In this document: positions 53,711-62,941 of the stretch, in pieces | Position numbering within the stretch: position 1 is the first letter of the stretch | Layout of the letters: each line of letters begins with the position of its first letter | Source: Polynucleobacter tropicus | Lineage (GTDB): Bacteria; Pseudomonadota; Gammaproteobacteria; Burkholderiales; Burkholderiaceae | Direction of reading: 5' to 3' | Length of the DNA stretch: 64,000 bases | Assembly: GCF_013307225.1 (NCBI RefSeq) | Contig: NZ_CP028942.1 | Coordinates: 310,001 to 374,000 of the forward strand | The notes under the pieces: generated by a model | What the model saw: only the letters and a program-made list of their open reading frames with translations | Database searches by the model: none | What the model was told of the DNA's origin: nothing | Translations under genes and position numbers: made by a program

Positions 53711-53737
53711 AGAGTGGCAGGGTAAAAACCTGACTCT
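53711..53737 (+). promoter_or_regulatory. Hairpin in the icd leader
   Basis: AGAGT (53711-53715) pairs with ACTCT (53733-53737), and CAGG (53718-53721) with CCTG (53729-53732), with a two-base bulge and a seven-base loop. It sits 29 bases before the icd ATG, just ahead of GAGGAA. Not a known riboswitch to me. Confidence 0.4.
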
Positions 53738-53766
53738 GTAAATTTATCAATATTGAGGAAACGTTA

Positions 53767-56001
53767 ATGGCTTCAGAGAAATCAAAGATTATTTACACGC
53801 TGACAGACGAAGCGCCGCTTTTGGCGACTTGCGCATTTTTGCCAGTTATTCGTACTTTCACAGCGCCAGCCGGAGTGGAGATCGTAAAGAGCGACATCTC
53901 AGTTGCTGCACGTATTTTGGCTGAGTTTTCTGACTGCTTAACGGACGCCCAAAAAGTTCCAGACAATTTAGGTGAGTTGGGCAAGATGACTTTGCTCCCA
54001 GACACTAACATTATTAAGTTGCCAAATATCAGTGCCTCTGTGCCGCAATTGCTCGCAGCTATTAAAGAGTTGCAAAACAAGGGCTACAAGATTCCTAATT
54101 TCCCGGATGATCCTAAGACTGAAGAAGAAAAAGCGATTCGCGCTCGTTACTCTAAGTGCTTGGGTAGTTCTGTAAACCCAGTATTGCGTGAAGGTAACTC
54201 TGACCGCCGTGCGCCTCCCGCTGTGAAGCGTTACGCTCGTAAGAACCCTCACTCTATGGGTGAGTGGAGCCAGGCTTCCCGTACACACGTTTCACATATG
54301 CATGGTGGCGACTTCTACTCCAGTGAGAAGTCAATGACTATGACTAAGGCTTGTGATGTGAAGATGGACTTGGTTACCAAGAGCGGAAAAACCATTGTGC
54401 TTAAGCCAAAAGTCTCTTTGCTGGCTGGTGAAATCATCGATAGCATGTACATGAGCAAAAAGGCCTTGTGCGAGTTTTACGAAAAAGAAATCGAAGACGC
54501 ATACAAGACTGGCATGATGTTGTCCTTGCACGTGAAGGCAACTATGATGAAAGTGTCACACCCGATCGTATTCGGTCATGCGGTGAAGATTTTCTATAAA
54601 GATGCTTTTGAGAAGCATGCGAAGTTGTTCGAAGAGTTGGGCGTTAACGCTAACAACGGTATGAGCAGCTTGTACGACAAGATCAAAACTTTGCCAGAGT
54701 CTAAGCGCGAAGAAATCATTCAAGATTTGCATGCTTGCCACGAGCATCGTCCTGCATTGGCGATGGTGGATTCAGCAAAAGGTATTACCAACTTGCATTC
54801 TCCAAGCGATGTGATTGTGGATGCGTCAATGCCGGCAATGATTCGTGTGGGTGGCAAGATGTGGGGCGCGGACGGTCGTTTGCACGACACTAAAGCGGTA
54901 ATCCCTGAAAGTACTTTTGCTCGTATCTATCAAGAAATGATCAATTTCTGTAAGACACATGGCAATTTTGATCCAAGAACCATGGGTACCGTTCCAAACG
55001 TGGGCTTGATGGCTCAACAGGCAGAAGAGTACGGCTCACATGACAAAACATTTGAGATCCCTGAAGCTGGTGTGGCTCGTATTGTTGCTGATGACGGCAC
55101 TGTATTGCTTGAACAAAACGTAGAAGAGGGTGATATCTGGCGTATGTGCCAAGTGAAAGATGCCCCAATCCGTGACTGGGTCAAATTGGCGGTTAACCGC
55201 GCGCGTCTCTCTAATACCCCAGCAGTATTCTGGTTAGATGAGTACCGTCCGCACGAGGCTGAATTGATCAAGAAGGTAAAAACATATCTAAAGGACTACG
55301 ACCTTGAAGGTGTAGATATCCAGATCATGTCTCAGACTCGCGCAATGCGTTACACCCTTGAGCGTGTAATTCGCGGTAAGGATACTATTTCTGTAACTGG
55401 CAATATCTTGCGTGACTACTTGACTGACTTGTTCCCTATTATGGAATTGGGAACCAGCGCGAAGATGCTCTCGATTGTTCCATTGATGGCTGGTGGAGGT
55501 TTGTTCGAAACCGGCGCAGGCGGTTCTGCACCGAAGCACGTACAACAGTTGGTAGAAGAAAACCACTTGCGTTGGGATTCACTTGGTGAGTTCTTGGCTT
55601 TGGCCGTATCCCTTGAGGACATTGGCGATAAGACGGGCAATCCAAAAGTGAAGATCCTCGCTCGTACTCTGGACGAAGCTACAGGTAAGTTATTGGATAA
55701 CAATAAATCGCCTTCACCGCGTACTGGTGAGTTGGATAACCGCGGAAGTCAGTTCTACTTGGCGATGTATTGGGCAGAAGCATTGGCCAATCAGACCGAA
55801 GATAAGGAATTGGCAGCACATTTCGCGCCTTTAGCAAAATCTTTGGCAGAAAATGAGCAGAAGATTGTTGCAGAGTTCAAGGCGGTTCAAGGTAAGCCAG
55901 CTGACATTGGCGGTTACTATGTTGCTGATTCTGAGAAATGCAAAGCTGTGATGCGTCCAAGCCCAACTTTCAATGCAGCATTGAAAGCGGCAAGAGCGTA
56001 A
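53767..56001 (+). CDS. icd: Isocitrate dehydrogenase, NADP-dependent, monomeric type
   Basis: 744 residues, the full size of the monomeric IDH family. [22 protein letters not shown] near residue 19, [21 protein letters not shown] near 138 (substrate-binding Ser and Arg region), [18 protein letters not shown] near 176, and [14 protein letters not shown] near 480 are characteristic. It oxidatively decarboxylates isocitrate to 2-oxoglutarate with NADP+, a TCA step. Start supported by GAGGAA eight bases upstream. Codon use suggests high expression. Confidence 0.97.
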   Translation: MASEKSKIIYTLTDEAPLLATCAFLPVIRTFTAPAGVEIVKSDISVAARILAEFSDCLTDAQKVPDNLGELGKMTLLPDTNIIKLPNISASVPQLLAAIKELQNKGYKIPNFPDDPKTEEEKAIRARYSKCLGSSVNPVLREGNSDRRAPPAVKRYARKNPHSMGEWSQASRTHVSHMHGGDFYSSEKSMTMTKACDVKMDLVTKSGKTIVLKPKVSLLAGEIIDSMYMSKKALCEFYEKEIEDAYKTGMMLSLHVKATMMKVSHPIVFGHAVKIFYKDAFEKHAKLFEELGVNANNGMSSLYDKIKTLPESKREEIIQDLHACHEHRPALAMVDSAKGITNLHSPSDVIVDASMPAMIRVGGKMWGADGRLHDTKAVIPESTFARIYQEMINFCKTHGNFDPRTMGTVPNVGLMAQQAEEYGSHDKTFEIPEAGVARIVADDGTVLLEQNVEEGDIWRMCQVKDAPIRDWVKLAVNRARLSNTPAVFWLDEYRPHEAELIKKVKTYLKDYDLEGVDIQIMSQTRAMRYTLERVIRGKDTISVTGNILRDYLTDLFPIMELGTSAKMLSIVPLMAGGGLFETGAGGSAPKHVQQLVEENHLRWDSLGEFLALAVSLEDIGDKTGNPKVKILARTLDEATGKLLDNNKSPSPRTGELDNRGSQFYLAMYWAEALANQTEDKELAAHFAPLAKSLAENEQKIVAEFKAVQGKPADIGGYYVADSEKCKAVMRPSPTFNAALKAARA

Positions 56002-56082
56002 TACTTAAGAGGGTTGATGCACCAGAACTGAGCATTAGGTATAAGTTCTAATAATTAATTGCATTAATTAGCGTTAACATTC

Positions 56083-56110
56083 AAAGGCAAACTTTCGGGT
56101 TTGCCTTTTT
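56083..56110 (+). terminator. Terminator after icd
   Basis: AAAGGCAAAC (56083-56092) pairs with GTTTGCCTTT (56099-56108) across a six-base loop and is followed by TT-C-TTTTT. It covers the TTG 56101 that could otherwise be read as the BLUF gene start. Confidence 0.85.
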
Positions 56111-56136
56111 CTTTTTCAGTCTTTGCAAAACGCTTA

Positions 56137-56547
56137 ATGCCAAAACCAAAAGACCTTATCGAGTTAAGTTATCTGAGCGAAGCAGTCTCAGATATGTCTT
56201 TTCTTGGTTTAATGCGACTCCTAGAGTCGGCGCGAGTCTTTAATCAAAAACATGGTGTGACCGGCATTTTGTTTTATGACAATCAGCAATTTGGGCAAAT
56301 CATTGAAGGTGAGCGCGCCAATATCATGAAAGTGTGGAAGCGCATTCAAGAGGATGATCGCCATCATCGCATTGAACTGTTAGAGATTCGTGAGATTGAA
56401 GAGCGAAGCTTTCCAGAGTGGCTGATGCGCTTTTATGGCGGAGAAACCCTCGTACGTGACTATCCGGTATTGGCTGGTATGGTTGCCGGAATGGATAAGC
56501 ACAGCTTGCGCTTGCTCAATCAGATGCGTGCCGCCCAAGAAGAGTAG
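56137..56547 (+). CDS. Short BLUF-domain blue-light sensor
   Basis: 136 residues from ATG 56137; the longer TTG start at 56101 lies inside the icd terminator. The flavin-site residues are all present at the spacing known in AppA (Tyr21, Asn45, Gln63, Trp104, Met106): here Tyr12, Asn36, Gln54, Trp95, Met97, in SYLSE, FNQKHGVTGIL, FGQIIEGE and PEWLM. It has no output domain and must signal by protein contact, as PixD-type short BLUF proteins do. The partner is not visible in the window. Probably its own transcript. Confidence 0.93.
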   Translation: MPKPKDLIELSYLSEAVSDMSFLGLMRLLESARVFNQKHGVTGILFYDNQQFGQIIEGERANIMKVWKRIQEDDRHHRIELLEIREIEERSFPEWLMRFYGGETLVRDYPVLAGMVAGMDKHSLRLLNQMRAAQEE

Positions 56548-56636
56548 TGCCCCCAGGTTTCCCTCGGCTGTATCTGGTCTAAGCAATAAATTGCCATCAG
56601 TAGCAAAATAGACTCATTGCCTTAATGGGGTCTACC

Positions 56637-57599
56637 ATGTATTTCAAAGATAAAACCATACTTGCCAGTGACATTACGCCTAGAGATGTTTTTGAAAATC
56701 GACGTTCGTTAATCAAGACTGCCGCAGCGGGTGGCTTTGGTATGGCTTTGGCACCATGGTTTTCTCGTCAGGCTCTTGCATCAAATCCGGAAAAGTTGGC
56801 GGCTACCTTAAATACCGCTTATAGCTCCAAAGATGAGCCGACGCCTTATAAGTATGTCACCAGTTATAACAACTTTTATGAGTTTGGAACGGATAAGTCT
56901 GATCCCGCTGCCCATGCAAATACTTTGCAAACAAGGCCGTGGACTGTCTCAATAGAGGGCTTGGTAAAAAAGCCTCTAACTTTAGATATCGATGCTTTAT
57001 TGAAGTTAGCTCCAATTGAAGAACGCATCTATCGTTTACGCTGCGTCGAAGGCTGGTCCATGGTCATTCCTTGGGATGGATATTCCTTATCGAAGTTGAT
57101 TGGCAAGGTAGAGCCATTAGGATCAGCGAAGTATGTGGAATTTATTTCCCTGGCTGATCGCAAGCAAATGCCAGGAGTTAGTAGCAATATTTTGGATTGG
57201 CCATATCGCGAAGGCTTGCGCATGGATGAGGCAATGAATCCATTGACCTTGCTGACATTAGGTTTGTATGGAGAGGTTTTGCCTAAGCAAAATGGTGCGC
57301 CTGTGCGCATAGTCGTGCCCTGGAAGTATGGTTTCAAGAGCGCGAAATCAATTGTCAAAATTCGCTTCACTGAAGAAATGCCAAAGACCAGTTGGAGTCA
57401 GTTTGATTCGAGGGAGTATGGTTTTTACTCCAATGTCAATCCGCAGGTAGATCATCCTCGCTGGAGCCAGGCGACAGAGCGTCGTATTGGTGACCCCAAG
57501 GGAATGTTTGCATCAAAAATAAAAACCCAAATGTTTAATGGCTATGCAGATCAAGTAGCGAGCATGTATGCTGGTATGGATCTAAAAAAATACTATTAA
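56637..57599 (+). CDS. msrP: Periplasmic methionine-sulfoxide reductase, molybdopterin subunit (MsrP/YedY)
   Basis: About 320 residues. ATG 56637 has GGGG six bases upstream; ATG 56625 is in frame. A Tat signal [14 protein letters not shown] at about residue 30 (from 56625) leads to cleavage near ALASN. The molybdenum-ligating Cys is in [14 protein letters not shown] near residue 136, and [14 protein letters not shown] and [15 protein letters not shown] are conserved. It repairs oxidised methionines of periplasmic proteins. Its usual haem partner MsrQ is not next to it. Confidence 0.93.
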   Translation: MYFKDKTILASDITPRDVFENRRSLIKTAAAGGFGMALAPWFSRQALASNPEKLAATLNTAYSSKDEPTPYKYVTSYNNFYEFGTDKSDPAAHANTLQTRPWTVSIEGLVKKPLTLDIDALLKLAPIEERIYRLRCVEGWSMVIPWDGYSLSKLIGKVEPLGSAKYVEFISLADRKQMPGVSSNILDWPYREGLRMDEAMNPLTLLTLGLYGEVLPKQNGAPVRIVVPWKYGFKSAKSIVKIRFTEEMPKTSWSQFDSREYGFYSNVNPQVDHPRWSQATERRIGDPKGMFASKIKTQMFNGYADQVASMYAGMDLKKYY

Positions 57600-57603
57600 C
57601 CCC

Positions 57604-58167
57604 ATGAATAAATTTAGCCGTTTACTTTTTGCATTCAATCTTCTTTTACTGTGTTCCTTGGGTCATGCTCAAGAGTCTGCTGTAAAAACTATTCCTTCTC
57701 TTGATGTACCTCGCTATATGGGGACCTGGTATGAGATTGCAAAATTTCCAAACTGGTTTCAGAAGAAGTGTGTCAGCAATACCCAAGCTGTTTACTCTGT
57801 AAGACCTGATGGAAACTTAAAAGTACTTAATAGCTGCAAAACTGCAGATGGCGAGATCTCTCAAGCAGAAGGAACGGCAAGGCAAGTGGGTGCGAGCGAT
57901 TCACCAAAGTTGGAAGTGCGATTTGCTCCTGCTTGGCTATCCTTCTTGCCAATGGTCTGGGGTAATTATTGGATCATCGATCTAGATCCGCAATATCAGG
58001 TGGCGGCTGTAAGTGATCCTAGAAGAGAATATCTGTGGGTTTTATCCAGAACTCCGCAGATAGATAAGAAGACCTACGATGCCTTGTTGCTGCGTTTGCA
58101 GAATCAGCAATTTGATACTCGCAAACTCGAGCCTACGCAGCAGTTAACAAGCCCCTCTAAAAATTAA
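57604..58167 (+). CDS. blc: Bacterial lipocalin (Blc-like)
   Basis: 187 residues with a signal peptide ending near HAQE (about residue 23); no lipobox Cys is evident, so it may be periplasmic rather than lipid-anchored. PRYMGTWYEIAKFPNWFQKKCVSNTQAVYSV (about 36-66) holds the G-x-W lipocalin motif, and NYWIIDLDPQYQVAAVSDPRREYLWVLSRTP (about 120-150) the second conserved block. It binds hydrophobic molecules such as lysophospholipids in stress. Four bases after msrP. Confidence 0.9.
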   Translation: MNKFSRLLFAFNLLLLCSLGHAQESAVKTIPSLDVPRYMGTWYEIAKFPNWFQKKCVSNTQAVYSVRPDGNLKVLNSCKTADGEISQAEGTARQVGASDSPKLEVRFAPAWLSFLPMVWGNYWIIDLDPQYQVAAVSDPRREYLWVLSRTPQIDKKTYDALLLRLQNQQFDTRKLEPTQQLTSPSKN

Positions 58168-58177
58168 GAAGAATTCT

Positions 58178-59101
58178 TTGAAACAGTTTTCATTACCACC
58201 AGGTATTGAGGTATTCGAGAGAGGGTGGTTATCAGCCAATAATATTCTTCACTTTGGTGAAAGTGATGTATCGCTGGTCGATACAGGCTATGTTGTTCAT
58301 CAAAGCATGACGTTGAGTCTTGTGCGTAATACTTTGAATAAACATCAGCTAAATACCGTCAATAAGGTCGCTAATACTCACCTGCATTCGGATCACTGTG
58401 GTGGCAATGCGGCCTTGAAAGAGGTATACGATTGTGAGATTTATATCCCCGCCTCTGAAGCTGCAGCAGTTCGTGATTGGAATATGGATTTGCTGAGTTA
58501 TCAAAACTTGGGGCAAGACTGCCCACGCTTTAGTTTTGATCATTTGCTCATACCAGGTCAGCGTATAACGCTCGGGCGATATGAATGGAATATCTTAGCT
58601 GCGCCAGGGCATGATCCTCACTCAGTCATGTTGTATCAAGAAGAGCATGGCTTATTGATTTCCGCAGATGCTTTGTGGGAAGAAGGCTTTGGTGTAATCT
58701 TCCCAGAACTCTGGGGTGAATCAGGTTTTGAAGAAGTTGCCCAAACTCTTGATCTTATAGAGGGCCTTTCAATCTCTTTGGTAATCCCAGGACATGGAAA
58801 ACCTTTTGTCGATGTTGCTACCGCGCTTGCTACTGCACGTTCCCGTCTGGATTATTTAGCATCTGACTCCGATAGAAATGCCCGACATGGTGCAAAAGTC
58901 TTGCTGAAATATAAATTATTGGCTTGGCGTAGCAAAGAGCTGCCTTTAGTAAATCAATGGATCTCAAATACGCCCGCACTGAATAGCGCAGCAAAGCAAT
59001 TAAATATGAGTATGGATGAATTTTGCGGGTGGCTTTCTCAAGCTTTGGTGAAATCGGGTGCGGCTACTATCGAGGATAATCACTTAATAGATAAGTCTTA
59101 A
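58178..59101 (+). CDS. MBL-fold metallohydrolase
   Basis: 307 residues, TTG start with GAAGAA upstream. The zinc site HLHSDHCGGN (HxHxDH) lies near residue 68, APGHDPHSV near 144, ISADALWEEG near 165 and IPGHGKP near 207, all ligand regions of the glyoxalase II/metallo-beta-lactamase fold. The C-terminal 80 residues form an extra helical domain as in the RNase-Z-unlike hydrolases. Substrate not predictable. It follows the lipocalin gene closely. Confidence 0.87.
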   Translation: MKQFSLPPGIEVFERGWLSANNILHFGESDVSLVDTGYVVHQSMTLSLVRNTLNKHQLNTVNKVANTHLHSDHCGGNAALKEVYDCEIYIPASEAAAVRDWNMDLLSYQNLGQDCPRFSFDHLLIPGQRITLGRYEWNILAAPGHDPHSVMLYQEEHGLLISADALWEEGFGVIFPELWGESGFEEVAQTLDLIEGLSISLVIPGHGKPFVDVATALATARSRLDYLASDSDRNARHGAKVLLKYKLLAWRSKELPLVNQWISNTPALNSAAKQLNMSMDEFCGWLSQALVKSGAATIEDNHLIDKS

Positions 59102-59139
59102 ATGAGCTTATAAATAATTAAAAGATGACAAGAGGAAAT

Positions 59140-59910
59140 ATGGAACATACTGTTTTGGTAACTGGAGCAACCGCTGGATTTGGTGAGGCAACGGCTAGAC
59201 GATTTTTAGCGCATGGTCACAAAGTTATCGCGGTGGGAAGAAGACAGGAGCGCCTGGATGACATCAAAGACTCTATACCTGCGGATCAGCAAAAACGTTT
59301 GCTAGCTTTATCGGTAGATGTTTGTGATAGCGTCAAAGTAGATACGCTAGCTAGCTCATTACCAGCAGAATTTGCGAATGTATCCGTATTAGTCAATAAC
59401 GCCGGTTTGGCATTAGGGCTTGAGCCTGCACATCAAGCATTTTTAAGTGATTGGGATCGAATGATTGATACCAACATTAAAGGATTGGTGCATATGAGTC
59501 GCGCATTTTTGCCTGGCATGGTTGAACGTAAGCGCGGTCATGTCATTAACCTAGGTTCAGTAGCCGCTAATTATCCCTACCCCGGTGGAAATGTCTACGG
59601 CGGGACTAAAGCGTTTGTGAAGCAATTTAGCTTAAATTTACGCGCCGATTTGATTGGCACTCCCGTTCGAGTGACCTGTATCGAGCCTGGTATGTGCGCT
59701 GGTACTGAATTTTCAAATGTGCGCTTCAAGGGGGATGATGACAAGGCCGGCAAAGTTTACGCTGGCGTAAAAGCATTGAGCGCCAATGATGTTGCTGAAG
59801 CAATTTACTGGTCCGCGACTTTACCAAGTCATATGAACATCAATGTATTAGAGTTAATGCCAGTACAGCAAGCCTTTAATGCTTTTAATGTGCATCGAGG
59901 AGAGTTATAG
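59140..59910 (+). CDS. Short-chain dehydrogenase/reductase (YdfG-like)
   Basis: About 256 residues from ATG 59140 (AGAGGA just upstream); ATG 59125 is an alternative. VLVTGATAGFGEATARRF (cofactor loop TGxxxGxG), NNAG near 85, catalytic Ser in NLGSVAANYPY near 137 and Y-x3-K in YGGTKAF near 150. The end, EAIYWSATLPSHMNINVLELMPVQQ, is typical of YdfG, which oxidises L-allo-threonine and 3-hydroxy acids with NADP+. Confidence 0.9.
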   Translation: MEHTVLVTGATAGFGEATARRFLAHGHKVIAVGRRQERLDDIKDSIPADQQKRLLALSVDVCDSVKVDTLASSLPAEFANVSVLVNNAGLALGLEPAHQAFLSDWDRMIDTNIKGLVHMSRAFLPGMVERKRGHVINLGSVAANYPYPGGNVYGGTKAFVKQFSLNLRADLIGTPVRVTCIEPGMCAGTEFSNVRFKGDDDKAGKVYAGVKALSANDVAEAIYWSATLPSHMNINVLELMPVQQAFNAFNVHRGEL

Positions 59911-59961
59911 TTATTCATTAGCAATCGATTGGTGTAGTAAACAATAAATGGAGGAGACATA

Positions 59962-60765
59962 ATGTTAAAAAATAATAAACAAGATAATCGACGTAATGCC
60001 CTAAAAATGGGTGTTGGACTGGCCACATTGGCTACTGGTGGGGCTGTTACAAGTGCTCAGGCTCATGAAGTAAAAACCCCATTCACAGTTAAAAACGTTT
60101 ACATTCCAATTGCTGGTAGCAATCAAGAATTTCCTGTTAGAAGAATCTACTGCATTGGTAGAAACTATGCTGCTCATGCGCGCGAGATGGGGTCTGACCC
60201 AACCCGTGAGCCGCCGTTCTTTTTTCAAAAGCCAACTGATGCAATACAATTTGTAGCTCCTGGAAAAATCGTTGATCATCCTTATCCGACCTTAACAAAA
60301 AATTACCACTATGAGGTTGAACTTGTAGCCGCACTAAATAAAGGCGGGAAAAATATACCAGTTGAAAAAGCCTTAGAACATGTATTTGGTTATGCCTTGG
60401 GTCTTGATATGACTCGTAGGGATTTACAGCGTTTTATGGGTGATCAAAAGAAGCCATGGGAGATAGGGAAGTCCTTTGATTATTCCGCCCCTATTGGCCC
60501 AATCTTTACAACTGATAAGGTCGGCCACTTTCAAAAAGGATCGATTGCTCTATCTGTAAATGGAGTTACAAAACAAAGCGCTGACTTGAGTCAGATGATT
60601 TGGTCGGTGGCAGAGCAGATCTCCAAATTGTCTGAAGCAAATGAATTATTCCCTGGCGATATTATTTATTCGGGTACGCCTGAAAATGTGGGCCCGGTTG
60701 TTAAAGGTGATGTTGTGCGATGTACGATTGCTGGCTTACCTGATTTAGTTATCAAGGTCATTTAA
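59962..60765 (+). CDS. FAH-family hydrolase/isomerase with Tat signal peptide
   Basis: 267 residues, strong GGAGGA ribosome site. The first 35 residues are a twin-arginine signal (NRRNALKMGVGLA, cleavage near AQAHE). The rest is a standard fumarylacetoacetate-hydrolase domain: YCIGRNYAAHAREMG, PFFFQKPTDAI, metal Glu pair in YEVELVA, GLDMTRRDLQ, and YSGTPENVGPV. Such enzymes normally work in the cytoplasm on beta-diketo acids or acylpyruvates; this one should be exported folded to the periplasm. Confidence 0.88.
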   Translation: MLKNNKQDNRRNALKMGVGLATLATGGAVTSAQAHEVKTPFTVKNVYIPIAGSNQEFPVRRIYCIGRNYAAHAREMGSDPTREPPFFFQKPTDAIQFVAPGKIVDHPYPTLTKNYHYEVELVAALNKGGKNIPVEKALEHVFGYALGLDMTRRDLQRFMGDQKKPWEIGKSFDYSAPIGPIFTTDKVGHFQKGSIALSVNGVTKQSADLSQMIWSVAEQISKLSEANELFPGDIIYSGTPENVGPVVKGDVVRCTIAGLPDLVIKVI

Positions 60766-60769
60766 GGCC

Positions 60770-61525
60770 ATGCGTCTAATCTTTCGATTAAGCTTGCTTG
60801 GGTTTTTAATAAGCGCATCTGGAGCGTTCGCCACGGAATTTCGAATATATTCTGCGGCAGGCATGAAGGTTCCGCTTATTGAGCTATCGCAATTGTTTAA
60901 TAAAAATCAGAATGCCAATCACATTTGGATTAATTTTGATACTGCTGGTGCAGCCGAGAAAAAGTTCTTTGAAGACGCTCAAAGTGCCTGCGTGATAACC
61001 ACTCAAGTGAGAATTAATAGCGCAATAAAGTCTGGCAAATTTGTAAAAAATGAGCAAATTCCTCTAGTTGATACCCTTGCTGGAATGGCTTCATCTAGCG
61101 CAAAAAAGCCTAGTATTAAAAATGCACAGGATCTTGCAAATACTTTGCTAGCTGCTCAGTCGATTGCGTTTTCAGACCCCGCGAGAGGCGCAACTGTAGG
61201 ACGTCATTTTGAGGAAATAATCAAAAAATTAGATATTGAGAAGCCAGTCCTTCAAAAAGCGATTCTTGCAAGCGATGGCGTCGAAACCATGAAGCTAGTT
61301 ATGGAGAAAAAGGTGGGGCTGGGAATTACTCAAATAAGCGAGGTAATTCAATCTGATCGAAATACATTGGTGGGCCCCTTCCCCCCTGAGTTTGAATTAG
61401 CCACCCGATATTCTTTGTATTGCAAAGACCTAAATGATGAGAATTTAGCGCCATTCATTGCTTTATTGAAATCTAGCTATGGCAGCAAAGTTTTCGACTA
61501 TTACGGCTTGCGCGCAGTCCCTTAA
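60770..61525 (+). CDS. ModA-like periplasmic substrate-binding protein
   Basis: 251 residues with a signal peptide (cleavage near AFATE, about residue 22). EFRIYSAAGMKVPLIELSQLF and WINFDTAGAAEKKFFED are the SBP_bac_11 (molybdate) pattern, with DPARGATVGRHFEEI near 145 and VGLGITQISEVI near 185. Asp/Ser positions of true ModA are only partly kept, so the ligand may be another anion or small acid. No modB/modC in the window. Four bases after the FAH gene. Confidence 0.78.
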   Translation: MRLIFRLSLLGFLISASGAFATEFRIYSAAGMKVPLIELSQLFNKNQNANHIWINFDTAGAAEKKFFEDAQSACVITTQVRINSAIKSGKFVKNEQIPLVDTLAGMASSSAKKPSIKNAQDLANTLLAAQSIAFSDPARGATVGRHFEEIIKKLDIEKPVLQKAILASDGVETMKLVMEKKVGLGITQISEVIQSDRNTLVGPFPPEFELATRYSLYCKDLNDENLAPFIALLKSSYGSKVFDYYGLRAVP

Positions 61526-61545
61526 AAAGCGGATTAATCCGCTTT
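61526..61545. terminator. 20-base perfect palindrome, likely bidirectional terminator
   Basis: AAAGCGGA-TTAA-TCCGCTTT. It spans the end of the DUF2889 gene and sits just past the ModA-like stop. The T-tract is short. Confidence 0.5.
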
Positions 61546-62070
61546 CCATTTGTAAAACTTGGGGTAGGCGCGCATGACAACTGGTCCGTTGAAATCCCAG
61601 GATTTACAAGTTCCAAGATACAGCGGCGGTTTATTTTCATCAGGATCAAACAAGGCCCCAGGGATTGCTTGGAAGGCTGCAGTAGCTAAGTTATTGAGTA
61701 ATTCGCGTAAGTGCGTACAACCCGCAATGCCGCCAAGATGGGTTTGAATTGTTTTTCTCCAGCCTTTACCTAGGCGCTCTCCAATCAGCGCCGTCATAGG
61801 GGGAATAACTTGAGGGCACTCGGGATGAGGGTGGCCATCCATGACTACTTCAATATCTTGAATCACTAATTCATTGTTGAGGGTCACTCTAACCCACATG
61901 TCATGAAAAGCTTCACCAGGTTGCCAAGTATTTGCACCCGTTGTAAATGGCGTTGCTTTGTAGTCTTTTAGATGTCCTTCAATGTCCCATAAGCCATCTT
62001 CTCGCGCATAACCCTGGAAAGTGATTTCTCGGGTGTGTAGTGGAGATCTGGGTTTGGGTGAAGAGAGCAT
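61534..62070 (-). CDS. DUF2889 family protein
   Basis: 178 residues from ATG 62070; a TTG start at 62100 is less likely. LHTREITFQGYAREDGLWDIEGHLKDYK (about 10-37), MWVRVTLNNELVIQDIEVVMDGHPHPECP (about 58-86) and GCTHLRELLNNLATAAFQAI (about 116-135) define the family, found near feruloyl-related or ring-degradation genes in proteobacteria. Biochemical function unknown. Convergent with the ModA-like gene. Confidence 0.85.
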   Translation of the reverse strand: MLSSPKPRSPLHTREITFQGYAREDGLWDIEGHLKDYKATPFTTGANTWQPGEAFHDMWVRVTLNNELVIQDIEVVMDGHPHPECPQVIPPMTALIGERLGKGWRKTIQTHLGGIAGCTHLRELLNNLATAAFQAIPGALFDPDENKPPLYLGTCKSWDFNGPVVMRAYPKFYKWKAD

Positions 62071-62187
62071 GGCAATTAAATAAGGAAAGACAAGAGGCAA
62101 AAACTATCCCTAAATGATAATGAATTGAGGGAAAACTTGCTATCTAGTCTAATCCGCAAACGTGCTCTGTAGTATGCTCTGCAGCAT

Positions 62188-62916
62188 ATGGCAAAACCAA
62201 TCTCTCTTGAAAAGATCTTATTTAGCCAAGGCTTTGGCACACGACGCTATTGTGCTGATTTGGTTTATGCCGATTTAGTCAAGGTGAATGGCGTTTTGGC
62301 GGAGGATCCTGGCGAACGTATTTCAACCGAGGGTCTCACACTCACTGTAGATGGTAAAGATTGGGAATATCACGAGAAGGCTTACATTGCATTTAATAAG
62401 CCCCTGAACTACGAGTGCTCTCATAAGACAACGCATCACGCTAGTGTCTACAGCCTGCTACCTGCGCCTTTTGTAGAACGTGGTCTGCAGTGCGTTGGCC
62501 GCTTGGATTACGACACTACTGGTTTGTTGTTGATTTCGGATGATGGGCAATTTATTCATAAAATGACAACGCCCAAAAAGAACATCGGCAAAGTCTATGA
62601 GATCACTACGGCAAGCGCGATTACTCAATCTCAAATCGATCATTTGCTCAATGGTGTAGTTTTGGATGATGATCCAAGACCATGTTATGCCACCGCATGT
62701 CATCAGATTTCTGAAAGTGTGTTGGCGATGACAATTGTTGAGGGAAGATACCACCAGGTAAAACGTATGATGGCTGCTGTTGGTAATCATGTGGCCCAAT
62801 TACACCGTGCGCAAATCGGCGCGTACCATATGCCAAAGGATTTGCCAGAAGGTCAGTGGCGCTGGCTTTATCCAGATGATCTACGTCTTCTGTCTCAAAG
62901 TGTGGATGCTAGTTAA
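62188..62916 (+). CDS. rsuA: 16S rRNA pseudouridine synthase, RsuA family
   Basis: 242 residues. N-terminal S4-like RNA-binding domain (ISLEKILFSQGFGTRRYCADLV and a VKVNG turn), then the synthase domain with the catalytic Asp107 in GRLDYDTTGLLLISDDG and a C-terminal EGRYHQVKRMMAAVGNHV (about 184-201). RsuA changes U516 of 16S rRNA to pseudouridine. RluB/RluE/RluF are related; the short S4 linker and length favour RsuA. Confidence 0.87.
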   Translation: MAKPISLEKILFSQGFGTRRYCADLVYADLVKVNGVLAEDPGERISTEGLTLTVDGKDWEYHEKAYIAFNKPLNYECSHKTTHHASVYSLLPAPFVERGLQCVGRLDYDTTGLLLISDDGQFIHKMTTPKKNIGKVYEITTASAITQSQIDHLLNGVVLDDDPRPCYATACHQISESVLAMTIVEGRYHQVKRMMAAVGNHVAQLHRAQIGAYHMPKDLPEGQWRWLYPDDLRLLSQSVDAS

Positions 62917-62941
62917 GTCCAACCAAATGAAGCCTAACTAA

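Noticed and set aside
53767..56001. Many long minus-strand open frames opposite icd
   Set aside because: They are shadows of a strongly biased coding sequence and have no ribosome sites or family motifs.
56101..56136. N-terminal extension of the BLUF protein from TTG 56101
   Set aside because: These bases form the 3' arm and T-tract of the icd terminator.
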